NCBI RefSeq assembly: GCF_020882245.1
Contig: NC_083600.1
Location: 13,082,001 to 13,146,000 of the forward strand
Direction: 5' to 3'
Length of the DNA: 64,000 bases
Source: Rhopalosiphum padi
Lineage: Eukaryota; Arthropoda; Insecta; Hemiptera; Aphididae
The position numbers were made by a program, and so were the translations under genes. The notes under the pieces were generated by a model. The model had not been told where the DNA came from. It ran no database searches and was given only the letters and a program-made list of their open reading frames with translations. Shown one piece after another: positions 43,901 through 52,365 of the stretch; the stretch's first letter is position 1, and each line of letters opens with the position of its first letter.

Positions 43901-44330
43901 TATATATTTTATTTTTGAATAATAACTAACTATTTTGAAACCCAAACAGATAATAATAATTAAAAAAACTGAAACTGGTAAATAACGCTTATATAGAAAT
44001 ATATGCCCTCTATAAAATGTCGTGCCGTATTTATAGCGATTGTGTTAATTGTAGCAAGAGCACAATGATATAATATTAGGTATGTTAATATATCTAATTA
44101 TAAAGATCGTAACTCACGTCTGTGTCATCCAGAAACGAGAAAACGTCCAACTTGTCCATGCGCACCGTGCCCTGGAACGGGTAGATGAGCGTGCCCCTGG
44201 GCACGTTGACGTTTGTCATGACTGTGATCTCCGGTTCCACGTGGTGCCTGTTGTTGTTGGACCGCTGCACATTGGCCACGGGCACCGCCTGCAAGGACAG
44301 CTCTTTCGGTATGAGCACGCACGTTTCCAT
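1378..44330 (-). CDS. PRDM-family PR-domain and C2H2 zinc-finger transcription regulator, five exons, 3' end outside the window
   Basis: The gene is assembled from five minus-strand exons: 44330-44118, 11809-11668, 11412-11257, 2936-2625 and 1547-1378. All four junctions have GT/AG borders and matching codon phase (0, 1, 1, 1), giving 331 uninterrupted residues. Domain order is: PR domain about residues 40-141, PLDLS CtBP-type motif 173-177, Ser-rich acidic linker about 185-235, then C2H2 fingers at 253-273, 281-301 and 309-329. PRDM proteins are nuclear regulators whose fingers bind DNA and whose PR domain is a SET relative that often lacks the catalytic motif; many recruit co-repressors. 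Here the region of the SET NHxC motif reads YCNW, so catalysis is doubtful. The last intron opens right after finger 3, so more fingers and the stop should lie to the left. The finger sequences do not look like Blimp-1, PRDM12 or PRDM13 as I know them. PLDLS also occurs in Hamlet/PRDM16, but that family is larger. Family assignment is firm; the ortholog is unresolved. Confidence 0.9.
1548..2624 (-). other. Intron 4 of the PRDM gene
   Basis: A 1077 bp intron lies between finger 1 and finger 2, bounded by GTACGT on the 5' side and CTCATGCAG on the 3' side. It interrupts the glycine codon of the inter-finger TGEKP linker in phase 1. The contents are AT-rich with short TTA and TA runs near 2050-2105. 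I see no gene in it. Confidence 0.85.
2625..2936 (-). CDS. Coding exon 4: CtBP-type PLDLS motif, Ser-rich linker and zinc finger 1
   Basis: This exon encodes residues 172-274. Joined to exon 3 it opens ILEDSPLDLSMSLLSR. PLDLS (173-177) is the canonical binding motif of the co-repressor CtBP (general form PxDLS), known from E1A and from EVI1/PRDM16-type proteins. A Ser/Ala/Asp-rich, probably disordered linker follows, with SSASSASSPPSG near its start. The exon ends with zinc finger 1, CEVCRKAFDRPSLLKRHMRTH, which has zinc ligands C253, C256, H269 and H273. Finger 1 runs into a TGEKP linker whose Gly codon is split by intron 4 (ACCG|GTACGT). The acceptor is TTTATTTCTAG. Open plus-strand frames at 2639-2957 are antisense shadows. 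Confidence 0.95.
5071..5132. repeat. Compound CA/TA microsatellite
   Basis: A CA tract (about 5071-5104) runs into a TA tract (5107-5132). It generates Tyr/Ile/His/Thr repeat open frames on both strands that should not be taken as genes. Confidence 0.9.
7400..8400. other. GC- and CpG-richer island in intron 3
   Basis: This block differs from the AT-rich flanks in its raised GC and many CG dinucleotides. It includes a TG microsatellite at 7723-7758. Open frames run on both strands (for example 7855-8304 plus and 8056-7694 minus), but none has recognisable domains or clear exon borders. I read it as non-coding, possibly regulatory. An unrecognised alternative exon is possible. Confidence 0.35.
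7723..7758. repeat. TG microsatellite
   Basis: A dinucleotide run has one CG interruption. It produces the His/Thr repeats of two overlapping minus-strand open frames. Confidence 0.9.
9450..10600. other. GC- and CpG-richer island in intron 3, with a GCC repeat
   Basis: The stretch has a G-rich segment near 9500-9545 (repeats of GGTGG and GGTTG type), many CpGs, and a GTC/GCC trinucleotide run at 10006-10033. It sits 0.7 to 1.8 kb downstream of exon 3 in transcript direction. The overlapping open frames on both strands have mutually inconsistent Arg/Pro/Ala-rich composition, typical of GC-rich non-coding DNA. A regulatory role is a guess from composition and position. Confidence 0.35.
10006..10033. 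repeat. GTC/GCC trinucleotide run
   Basis: Three GTC units are followed by five or six GCC units inside the CpG-rich island of intron 3. This is an unusual base composition for the region. Confidence 0.85.
10852..10885. repeat. TA microsatellite
   Basis: A TA dinucleotide tract about 400 bases on the intron side of exon 3. Confidence 0.9.
11257..11412 (-). CDS. Coding exon 3: C-terminal PR domain
   Basis: This exon encodes residues 120-170 with split codons at both ends: a glycine codon shared with exon 2 and an aspartate codon shared with exon 4. It reads EPMYEVIKNIPANTELVVHY at 120-139. This matches the closing PR/SET block in which family members carry xxIxPGxELLVWY. The usual Trp before Tyr is His (H138) and the usual Gly after Pro is Asn (N132), so the closing strand diverges from the norm. 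The remainder (PEEIFFMPAVHYLRNTLYRR and on) is not recognised outside this gene. The acceptor is CTAAATAG and the donor is GAAG|GTAAGT, a near-consensus site. Confidence 0.93.
11413..11667 (-). other. Intron 2 of the PRDM gene (255 bp)
   Basis: A short intron splits the PR domain, running from GTACAC (11667-11662) to CTAAATAG (ending 11413). It is phase 1 and interrupts a glycine codon. A 129-codon minus-strand open frame at 11827-11438 runs from exon 2 straight through this intron; its part left of 11668 is intron read-through and not protein. Confidence 0.88.
11668..11809 (-). CDS. Coding exon 2: central PR domain
   Basis: This exon encodes residues 72-118 plus the first base of codon 119, starting IRHRFGCYDQ and ending GTKIK. 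It follows a pyrimidine-rich acceptor (TTGTTTCAG) and ends AAAAG|GTACAC. The block NWVRFLK (94-100), followed by EQHVNVLG (107-114), is the PR-domain core; vertebrate family members have the pattern NWMxxVxxA followed by EQNL. The asparagine-tryptophan pair is what distinguishes PR domains from true SET domains with the NHxC active-site motif. Phase 0 entry and phase 1 exit match the flanking exons exactly. The exon lies only 255 bp upstream of exon 3 but 32 kb downstream of exon 1. Confidence 0.93.
17520..17830. other. Small CpG-rich patch in intron 1
   Basis: Several CGCGCG-type clusters occur near 17550-17620 inside otherwise AT-rich intron. The only open frame (76 codons, 17616-17846 plus) has no recognisable motif. 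I see no splice-bounded exon here. Confidence 0.25.
20200..21130. other. GC-richer island in intron 1 with possible regulatory clusters
   Basis: The block contains a GT microsatellite (20308-20344), a TA run (about 20600-20622) and a CpG-richer core at 20760-21110. Within the core, GGCAATTT occurs twice (near 20822 and 20998). A stretch near 21024 has an E-box-like CAGTTG beside a TAATTA homeodomain-type core. No open frame above about 60 codons covers the core. I call it candidate regulatory DNA on composition and motif clustering only. Confidence 0.35.
20308..20344. repeat. GT microsatellite
   Basis: A GT run with one GA interruption near its start, in the GC-richer island of intron 1. Confidence 0.9.
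23173..23211. repeat. TTA microsatellite
   Basis: About 13 ATT/TTA units. It encodes a poly-Asn run in a minus-strand open frame that I reject as a gene. Confidence 0.92.
25280..25318. repeat. TTA microsatellite
   Basis: About 13 TAT/TTA units. It yields poly-Tyr on plus and poly-Ile on minus in open frames that I do not accept. Confidence 0.92.
27239..27262. repeat. AAT microsatellite
   Basis: About eight AAT units in intron 1. Confidence 0.88.
27540..27800. other. Candidate regulatory block in intron 1
   Basis: A more complex, less AT-biased block carries GGATTA (27572), two TAATTA or TAATTT-type homeodomain cores and a GCAGCGGCAGCAGCAG run near 27651-27667. These are typical of insect enhancers but too short to be diagnostic. 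No coding potential was recognised. Confidence 0.25.
30567..30596. repeat. TA microsatellite
   Basis: An uninterrupted TA tract in intron 1. Confidence 0.88.
36500..37150. other. GC-richer island in intron 1
   Basis: The region has GGCGGC-type runs near 36625-36650 and again near 37073-37090, with CpG-rich sequence between. Open frames of about 60 codons on the minus strand lack recognisable motifs. Probably non-coding. Confidence 0.25.
37254..37279. repeat. TG microsatellite
   Basis: A TG dinucleotide run in intron 1 with shorter GTGTGT runs just after it. Confidence 0.9.
40910..40949. repeat. CA microsatellite
   Basis: The longest clean CA run in the window, 20 units. It encodes Val/Cys repeats in a minus-strand open frame that is not a gene. 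Confidence 0.93.
43080..43200. other. Short CpG-rich segment in AT-rich intron 1, about 0.9 kb downstream of exon 1
   Basis: About 120 bases of balanced composition with several CpGs lie between long AT-rich stretches, close to the first exon on the intron side. A similar island occurs at about 42310-42420. Neither has an exon-like open frame with splice borders. They may be conserved elements. Confidence 0.25.
44118..44330 (-). CDS. Coding exon 1: start codon and N-terminal part of the PR domain
   Basis: This exon encodes residues 1-71, opening with METCVLIPKELSLQAV and ending FLDDTD. The stretch VPRGTLIYPFQGTV at residues 43-56 corresponds to the first strands of a PR domain, where the family typically has a VPxGxxFGPxxGxx pattern. 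The start at 44330 is the first ATG in its frame after an in-frame TGA at 44444-44442. Its context is favourable, with G at -3 and G at +4. No ATG in any frame lies between that stop and the start. The exon ends on a complete codon at a strong donor, GAC|GTGAGT. The plus strand also has long open frames here (44082-44543), but those are antisense shadows. A further upstream coding exon is not excluded, although I see no good acceptor just before the ATG. Confidence 0.88.
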
Positions 44331-44441
44331 GTCAAAAACCGAAACGTACAGTTTGTGTGTCGTAAAATCGCACGTGGTGCGGTTTATCCGGTTAACGCGT
44401 TGTGCACGGACGGGCGGAGGGACCGGGAACGTTATTTTCGG

Positions 44442-44462
44442 TCAATCGAACATTTGTCCCAT
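44442..44462 (-). promoter_or_regulatory. Short upstream open reading frame in the probable 5' leader
   Basis: On the minus strand an ATG at 44462-44460 opens a frame of six codons (MGQMFD, with a second ATG at 44453) that ends at TGA 44444-44442. It is in the same frame as the main coding sequence and stops 111 bases before the main ATG. If the transcript starts upstream of 44462, this could lower translation or make it conditional. The frame is seen directly; its use is not shown. Confidence 0.45.
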
Positions 44463-44717
44463 GTCCACGCGCGGTTTCGTCTCACTGGCGAATGCGATTC
44501 AATATTTGTCAACAATAAAATAATATACTTTTCGAATGTATAGTGCGTATATACGAGCGGATAAAATAAAAACTCAAAATCGAAACCGCAAAATCAAAAC
44601 AAACGACGGTGACCGACCGAACCCGTCTGCAATAATTGTACTATACTGAAGCGGCGGCGGCGGCAACGACTACTGGCGAACGCACGCACACACACATACA
44701 CAAACACCGCCACTAGT

Positions 44718-44749
44718 ACTACAACAACAACAACAACAACAACAATAAT
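44718..44749. repeat. CAA/AAT repeat in the probable 5' leader
   Basis: About eight CAA units are followed by AAT units. In the sense of the PRDM gene this is a TTG tract, about 0.4 kb upstream of the start codon. Confidence 0.88.
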
Positions 44750-45060
44750 AATATTGACAACAGCTACTTCTTCACAAGAAAACAGCGGCGACTGGAGGAA
44801 GTTACGCGCGCGCGAGACGTCGGTCGACCGGCTATCGGACTACTGAAGAAGTGCAAGGCCTTGGCGGAGGTCCGTCGAGCGAGCACGTGGGCATTACCCT
44901 CTCCCCTCCCCCGGAGGGCAAGACGGCGAAGATGTGGGCGCGGACACCGGTGGGCCAATCGACGGCCCCCGACCGGTTGCCGGCGTCTTGGCCAACCGCG
45001 CGCCGCGGTCGAGTTCTCCCGCCGCCCGAGGTGGCGCGCGTTTTGTGCGTATACGTATGG

Positions 45061-47547
45061 TATTGGTATAATACGCTTACAAATACGATATTATTATTAT
45101 ATTATATTATAGGTTTAATTAATGTACAAATTACTCAATTATTACCTATAACTACCTGCAGTGTGATAAAAAGTTATACGCTTCGTGTGCATGCGCGTTT
45201 TTTGTTATCTTGAAACGATTTTGGCTGATGCGATCGCTTCTGGTCTTATTACGTCGTTTTGTTACAGTAACAAGCAGTATAACTCTATAACTATATATAG
45301 TAATTTTACATCAAAATTCTTCAATAGCAGGCGATATTTAAACACGGGTATAATATACCTATATATGCGAAACTTTGGTATGGGTCACACTTGCAGAGCT
45401 TTTGGCTCAACCTTATATTAGCCCCGTATAATATGTAGTATATATGCACTATAATTATAGCTTTAGGTACGTGTTTTTATTTTTATGTCGAATAACAATT
45501 TAGTTTATAAATTAGGTTTACTCGTATAAAAAAAATATTGATAGATCAAGTACCTACCTATAGTATAACGGTACGACTTAATTTATATTATATTGTATTA
45601 ATTTTTTTTTTTAAATATTTATACCTTAATAAAATATATTGTAAATTTTAATAACATTATAACATAAAAATTAAATTAAACTATGGAATCAGTAGCATCC
45701 TGATAACCATATAAGTATTATACCATCATATATACGATATACCTTTAATCTTTAATTTCGATAAACAGTCATCTGGATGAAATAATATACTATAACACTG
45801 GGACACTCCATAGAGATATATTAAGTATAGGTAAATATATATAGTATTTTAGTGTTTATATTTAAGACTTGTGAATACGTCTAACTGTCTAATATAGACT
45901 GTAACTGACTATAATATAATTATAATATGTAATATATAGAGTATTACAGTTTTTTGTCTACAATATAATAATCTATAATTAACATTTTTGAATAGGTAGG
46001 TACTATTAGCTTTAAACGTTCATGTATATTTAATGCATTAAACAAATAAATTTTATAAATTAAAGATCAATATTTTCTAATTTATTTTGTTAATTATTGT
46101 TACAATAATTTTGACGTACCTACGTTTTTCCAGCCCCAAACGGTCAAACGCTTTCGGATTGTGGTTTTTGTTTATGCGTCAATTCGCTTGTTTTATATAT
46201 TTTCAAATGCAAGACAATATTAGTTTTAATGAGACGAGTTCTCCATACGTAATAGTCATAAGTAACCTAGTCGTTATGGTAGAAACTATAGTAGTATTCT
46301 AAGTAAAAAGTACAAATAAACTATAAAATCAGAATTCTCATTTTTTAAATTATTAAGTATTTTTATGGATTATATTAATATATTCTTATTATTTTTTATT
46401 ATACTATTAAAACAGTATTTTATGGGGGTATTAACTCATTTTTTTTTAATGAAAATGTACTCCTCTTATTAAAAATTATTACGCTGATAATTTTATTTAC
46501 AATTTTGATATATTTAAATTGAAATTCGGGTAAAACGTTTTTAAGTTATTTAACATTTTATGTGGTATAGATCATTAATGTGTTCATGATAACAAGTTTG
46601 GATTTATTGAAGATATTTAAGTTATGACTGCTTATGACAACTTGAAAATTATATTAATTTATAGTATTTATTTTATATATGTAATTATACCAATTAACAT
46701 TTTGTAATTTGAAGAAAAAAAGTAAGTACTAAACTTGGTATAATATTTTATATTTTATGTAATATCATTATAAGGACTATTATTTTTCTATAGTCTTGTA
46801 TAAACATTTTAATAACCTATAGAAACCATTCGTTCAAAATGTTCAAATTATGTTTTAGATCAGAATTAAAAAAAACAATTATCTATGTACTTAAAACTTA
46901 CTGTTAACAGTAATTTAAACCACCAGTACCTACATTACTTTAATGGTATATAAAGCCTTATTAATATGAATATGAAAATTTGGTTATTACTTATTATAAG
47001 TGCCTATACTTATAAGAATTATATCTATAATTAATAATCAAAATTTGAATAAATGCATTAAAGGGGAATGAGTATGTTGGTAGTGCAGGCTAACTATATA
47101 AGACCTGAATATTGAACATAATGTTACAAAATATAATCAAATCGGAGACGTATTAAGAAGGCGGACTATCGCCCCTGGTGTTACTTTTGATAATATATTA
47201 TATGAACATATTTACGACAAAAACATTAAATAATTATAAATATTAACATATAATATAATAACTGTTTTTAACCATTTTTTATAATCTTAGCTTATCTTCT
47301 ATTTATTAAAATTAATTTTTACTTTATTACACCTATATATTGATCATTACATTTATAAACATATTTTAATTATTTCCATACCTTTTAAGTAAATATGTAT
47401 TGAATATTGATTTATATTTCTTATTGAATTAAGTAAATAATAGTTTATTTTCCTTACTGAAATAGTTTGCTGTTTCTATATTATTTATGTAAGATGTTAA
47501 ATTACTATAATAAAAGTAATGTATAATATTATATTTTATATATATAA
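45061..47547. other. AT-rich upstream intergenic DNA
   Basis: Beyond the promoter the sequence becomes AT-rich with scattered TAGGTA motifs and short TA runs. Open frames are at most about 80 codons and lack domains. A more complex patch near 47060-47190 looks like dispersed repeat material but has no terminal repeats that I can match. I see no gene here. Confidence 0.6.
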
Positions 47548-47551
47548 TATA

Positions 47552-47788
47552 CTGAGTAATTCAAAATTGATATTACAGCCATTATATTGTGTCTATTAAA
47601 AAAATAATAAGTTCCCATTTAAATTTTTATTGTTAACCCTTAAACCTCTAAAATATTTAAAAAAAAATTATAAAATGTACAAATCATTTCGGATGTTTCT
47701 AAATCAAAAAACAACAGTATCATAAATTGTTATATATTTTAAATATCGATGTGTTAAAATGGCTGTAACATAAATTTGAATCACCCTG
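47552..47788. mobile_element. MITE with about 30 nt terminal inverted repeats (CAGGGTGATTCAA type)
   Basis: The left end (47552-47582) and the reverse complement of the right end (47788-47759) align along about 30 bases with a few mismatches and one gap. Both read C(A/T)G(A/G)GT(A/G)ATTCAAA and close with TTACAGCCAT. Both ends are flanked by TA, consistent with a TA target duplication. The interior is AT-rich with no open frame, so the element is non-autonomous. The CAGGGTGATTC terminus resembles widespread insect MITE ends of Tc1/mariner-like type; the superfamily is inferred from the TA and ends only. Confidence 0.75.
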
Positions 47789-49426
47789 TATATATTAGTT
47801 TATACGATGAATACTACTGAAAATCTTTTTTAAACGTATTCGACTATCTTAATCAAGATTCCAATAATAATACTATATACAGTATACAATATACATGTAT
47901 GTGTGAATCTTGATCAACCCTCATTCTTTATTAATATATATATATATTTTTTTTATTAAATTCTATATTTACTTATAGCTATATATATTCTCGCTATTAT
48001 TTCACTAAGGTCTAGCATTAATTATATAAACCGTTATAGTTTGTATATATTATGTAAATATTATAATACAATATTTTATAGTAAAACTTTATTATTTGGT
48101 CGGCTAGTAGGTCTGATACAAACAATAGAGTCGGTTTTTGAGATTAGTATCCTTTAACTGCGACATTCAACGACTACCTTACACTTTTTAACAACCACTG
48201 TTATCCCTTCTAAACATAGAATCGTTAAAGATACAAGAGAAAACATGCAAGGTTAGACCTCTGTTTTATCTTTAAATTATATGTACTTAATGGACAAATA
48301 TATTGTCCAGAATTACTTTCAAACCTTAACTTTCTGGTTCCTAATCGTAATACTCGACAATTAAATACTTTCTACATACCATTCCAGTCAACCAATTATG
48401 GTCAAAATACTCGTATTATATAGAGTAATGGAATTAAATTTAATATATTAAACATTGATTTATTTTCATGTGGAAGTTTTGATATGTTTAACGCAATATT
48501 TAAATAATTTAATCAAATAATATAATGTAAGAAACAACCTAGAACTTATGATTATATGTGCTATAATTATATTGTAATAGTTTAATTTAATTTATGTCAA
48601 AGTTATTTTTACAAACGAATATATATTTATATTGTAAATAGTTTAATTTAACTTATGTTAATTTATATTCAATAATGTACAATCTATTTCTTATTAGGTA
48701 TATTGTAACCACTAACAAACTATCTTTAAAAATTATACACTACCGACCATCTTATAATTTATTTTTATTGGACATCTTGGCCGTCCATATAAATAGATAA
48801 ATATAAGCATATAATAAATATACGATAAATTATATTAAATGTAAATATACCTAGAAACGTACGAGACCTATGAATAACGTATGTTATTTATCCAAACATA
48901 CTACAATACTATATAAAAAACGTTCGGATAATATATAATAAGGTAATACGATATGCATATTATTATACCTCTATGTGCCGCTCTCAATAATTGTTATTGG
49001 AAAACAGGCGGAGGTTTTATCGGTACCAGAGGGTTAGGTAAATAAAGTGACTAAATATACCATTATTATGTTATTAATAAATACTATATAATATTATGAA
49101 CTACAAAATGATAATGATATGCACGAGTTAAATAGTATAATAATAATTTCGCTGTACACCACTATTATTACTTATTACTACGTACTCACGGACATTGATG
49201 TAAAAATGGTAGATCGAGAATCAAACAATAAAATAGAAGCAGAATAAATAGTTGGTGACGATCGCGTTTATCAAAGACTTTTGCATGATACAATATTTTA
49301 TACAATCACAGATAACCACGATTCATTATATTATGATAGTCAGCTTTAAACGGTGTAGTGGAAATCCGACTTAAGTGAAAAACAGAGTGAGCAGACGCTA
49401 TTTGATAAAACAGTCGGGGGCCACAT
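47789..49426. other. AT-rich intergenic DNA between two MITEs
   Basis: No gene is seen. The sequence is AT-rich with short TA runs and non-repetitive patches near 48110-48420. No open frame has recognisable content. Confidence 0.55.
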
Positions 49427-49589
49427 GGCAGTGACGTAGCCAGGATTTTAAAATGGGAGGTGGGCAAACCTAAAATGCTAAAAAAACATAATCAAAAATT
49501 AACAATAATAGTTCATTTTTTTATTAAGTTGATACAGCCAATTAGGGGGGGGGGCATGACCCACTGCACCCCATGGCTACGCCACTGCC
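49427..49589. mobile_element. Short MITE-like element with GGCAGTGRCGTAGCCA termini
   Basis: The left end (49427-49443) and the reverse complement of the right end (49589-49573) share GGCAGTG(A/G)CGTAGCCA with one mismatch. A G-run of ten lies near 49544-49553 in the right half. Ends reading AGTGGCGTAGCCA are familiar from many dispersed arthropod elements. No target duplication is obvious. The 60-codon open frame at 49460-49642 crosses the right end and is not a gene. Element nature is well supported; its family is not assigned. Confidence 0.72.
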
Positions 49590-49946
49590 GCACTGCCAGA
49601 TTCTCGATTGAAACTTCTTTAAAACTCAAACAATTTAAATAAATTCTTAATAAAATAGTTGTGTGTTTGCGAAATTCTAAAATTAGGCGAAAAGACATAT
49701 TTAAGTATACCTACCTATAATAGACTTTAAATATAGATGTATTTAACAATTCCAACTCAAAATTCAATAAATTCTATGTATGGCAGGAGGTACAAAATAA
49801 AATGGCACTGGAGCGTGAATATTTTGGATACATCTTTGAATAATATTATGATACAATATTGTTATGAAAAATGAAATTATGACGGGGCCTTCTACCCATT
49901 AAACATAATAATTTATACAATTGAATATTTTGAAAATGTTTCAATA

Positions 49947-49952
<6 letters not shown>

Positions 49953-49979
<27 letters not shown>
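49953..49979. repeat. TA microsatellite
   Basis: A TA tract in upstream intergenic DNA. Confidence 0.88.
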
Positions 49980-51344
49980 ACACCGTCAACAGCGAAAGAA
50001 AACTATAATATATTATATTTATATGAAAAAATATTTTTACATTTATACAAAAGGCCATTAATTATAAATTTAAAACTTGTACTGCTGTCCACTAAAATAC
50101 CTATATAATACCTTGGTAACACAACTTAAATTAATATATGACTGCCATAACGAAGTATCTCAGTTAAAAGTTTATACTAATTTTTGTTCAAATGTAAATA
50201 TCATTTTATGACTATGGCACTATGTTTATAATAATATAGTACGTGTTTTTGGTTTGTTTTTATCCGTATTTCAAAACACCACAAATCGTGTGCGCATTAT
50301 ATGTGGCCTATATTTAGCCCCGTATATCACACAATATCAACTTTAAAAAACTTTTTTTATTATACGTTATTTGTTGAGTAAACAATAACCAAGTTCTTAA
50401 ATATGAAGTTTACATACATATTCCATACTCCATCCTAGTTTTCTATTGTATAGATTGATGTTTAAAATCGTTTAATTATTTCCGTAACTACTATATTTAC
50501 TACTAACTATATTACTTTACTTACTAAATACTATTAAATCGTGCAGCTTTAATTCTATATGTAACATTACACACAGTTTCAATAAATCATAGACAATAAT
50601 ATTTTCATATTTTTACTATTTAGATTTAATAATCTTTAATATTATTCGAGTATTTATACACGATACGTTGTAAAAACAATAATAATATTGATTATTAAAA
50701 ATAAAATATTTTTAAAGATATCTATTGACTATTGTTTAAAGAAAAAGTATCGGCGTGACGAAAACATATGTTTTTGCCAATAACGTATTAGTAACGGTTT
50801 CATATATATCCCGAGTTACTAAATATGTTCCTTAAATATTATATTATTTATAGCTTTTAGTTTTTTTTTAACGATTCAAAACGGTTCTAAAAAAAAGACT
50901 GCAAACATAATAATATATGCAAAAGATTCAAAGTAACTTTTAAATGGGTCCACTCCACTCTATTTTTCAATTGTCATTTATTAAAATGTATATAATATTT
51001 TGCAGAAATGTAGAATGTGAGTAAACCGTTACTGTTGCATTTTCGTGATGCAATAACCAGCTAATAATATGGCAAATACTATTATGATGACGTGTGTAAC
51101 ATGGTCAGGTATTAGTGATATTATTATTGGCACTATTTAGAGTCGTGTATCTACTATAGTATAGTTCCATCGCCTTGCACTTAAAATCTACTTGTAAATT
51201 GTATAGTATAACTTAGTAACTATATTTCCATAAGTGGTTCATAAGAGATTGGTCAACAAGACCTAACAACAATAGACTTAAGAACAACTATATTCTAGAT
51301 TTTATATATTGTATTATAGTCAGTATGGTATAATATGTGTCTTG

Positions 51345-52365
51345 TACTCAGAGTCGTTCCTATAAGTTTATTGGGGTCAGGGGAAAATTAATGTGGGGGC
51401 TCTTAGACCATCATAATACGATATGATAAAAAAAAAAATACTCATTGATATCAATACAATTTTTTCAAAAAGTAGTTTTTCAAATCTTAACCACAACCAA
51501 TCTTATTAAAATTTATGTATTGGTACATTTTTTATGCGTTAGGTACATTTGAAATAACTTCTTAACTATATATTACCAAATTTACTAAAAATACATTTTA
51601 GTCTAAAAATAAGAACTCTGAGAAATACAAATATAATTATAAATTTTATTATTTTTTAGTTCATTAAATAATAACATGCAAATGTGCATGAACTCCCGAG
51701 TTCTAATTATAATTCATTAATTCACTACTCACTCTTCAGTATTATGCAGATATTCTAGAAAAAGTATGATAGTTTCTAATGTCGACTTTATTAACGAGTA
51801 GCTAGCGACACTACGGGTATGGGGTACACCATGGGTAAATATCATATAATATTATGAAATATGAATTAATTAATTAATTTACTTATTATTTTACATAAAT
51901 AACCCATCTGGTATGTCACGCTATAGCGAATTCCTACGAAAAAAATATTGGTAATTTGATTTATATATTATTCTTATCTCTTCATACTTGACACTCCGGC
52001 ACTACGACAAAAATAGTCAATAAAATTCCATTGTAATTATTATCATTTAAAATAACTGAAAAGGGTCGCGTGTTTATCTATATATATACTTACAATTTAC
52101 ATATTATAATTATAACAGACTAGTCTACAGAGATGTAATACAATTGTATTATTGTCTATTGATATTTCATAAAGAAAAAAGTATTAAAAAATAATAGGTT
52201 CCAATGAATTGTATGGGTAGCACCGAATAATCCTAAATCCTGACATGTATTTTTATATTAAGACTCTAAAGAGGCCCTCTAAAAATATTCCAAACTCGGG
52301 GTCTGGGGCAAAATGGTCCCGTAGCCCCCCCACCCTTCTGAATGGCCATGCTTATACTGTTGTAC
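51345..52365. mobile_element. Probable degraded repeat element with G-rich ends
   Basis: A left G-rich segment (51348-51410, with TTCCTATAAG then TTTATTGGGG) and a right C-rich segment (52290-52345, containing CCCGTAGCCCCCCC and then GAATGGCCATGC) have the composition of dispersed aphid-type repeats seen in opposite orientation. Their termini match only loosely. They may be the two ends of one decayed element or two unrelated fragments. The interior has no open frame. Confidence 0.35.

Larger units (their letters stand above)
11810..44117 (-). other. Intron 1 of the PRDM gene (32.3 kb)
   Basis: The first intron separates exon 1 (donor GTGAGT at 44117-44112) from exon 2 (acceptor TTGTTTCAG ending at 11810). 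It splits the PR domain after residue 71 in phase 0. I searched both strands and found no nested gene that I can support; open frames here are short and dominated by Tyr, Ile, Asn, or by Arg in GC-rich patches. AT-rich stretches dominate at about 11.9-14.0, 15.4-16.8, 17.9-20.2, 21.9-22.8, 23.3-24.7, 28.0-29.1, 31.0-33.2, 37.3-39.3 and 41.3-44.0 kb. These alternate with GC-richer islands, of which the clearest are listed separately. Large first introns like this often carry enhancers in developmental regulators, but that role is inferred. Confidence 0.82.
44331..45060 (-). promoter_or_regulatory. Probable 5' leader and promoter region of the PRDM gene
   Basis: Directly upstream of the start codon, GC and CpG content rises sharply above the surrounding AT-rich DNA, especially at about 44580-45060. 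Above about 45060 the sequence falls back to AT-rich DNA. The position and composition fit a promoter with an attached 5' leader. Two minus-strand matches to the arthropod initiator TCAGT occur, at about 44649-44643 and 44847-44841. No TATA box or clear downstream element is spaced to either, so the transcription start is not fixed. A CAA run at about 44718-44742 would be TTG repeats in the leader. The 120-codon plus-strand open frame at 44851-45213 looks like a by-product of GC richness. Confidence 0.5.

Noticed and set aside
44082..44543. 153-codon plus-strand open frame
   Set aside because: It is antisense to coding exon 1, whose minus-strand product continues the PR domain across a splice site with matching phase. 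The plus-strand product has no recognisable domain.
44851..45213. 120-codon plus-strand open frame in the promoter region, suggesting a divergent gene
   Set aside because: It loses coding-like character abruptly where GC content falls, and it has no recognisable domain or downstream exon. A divergent transcript is possible but unsupported.
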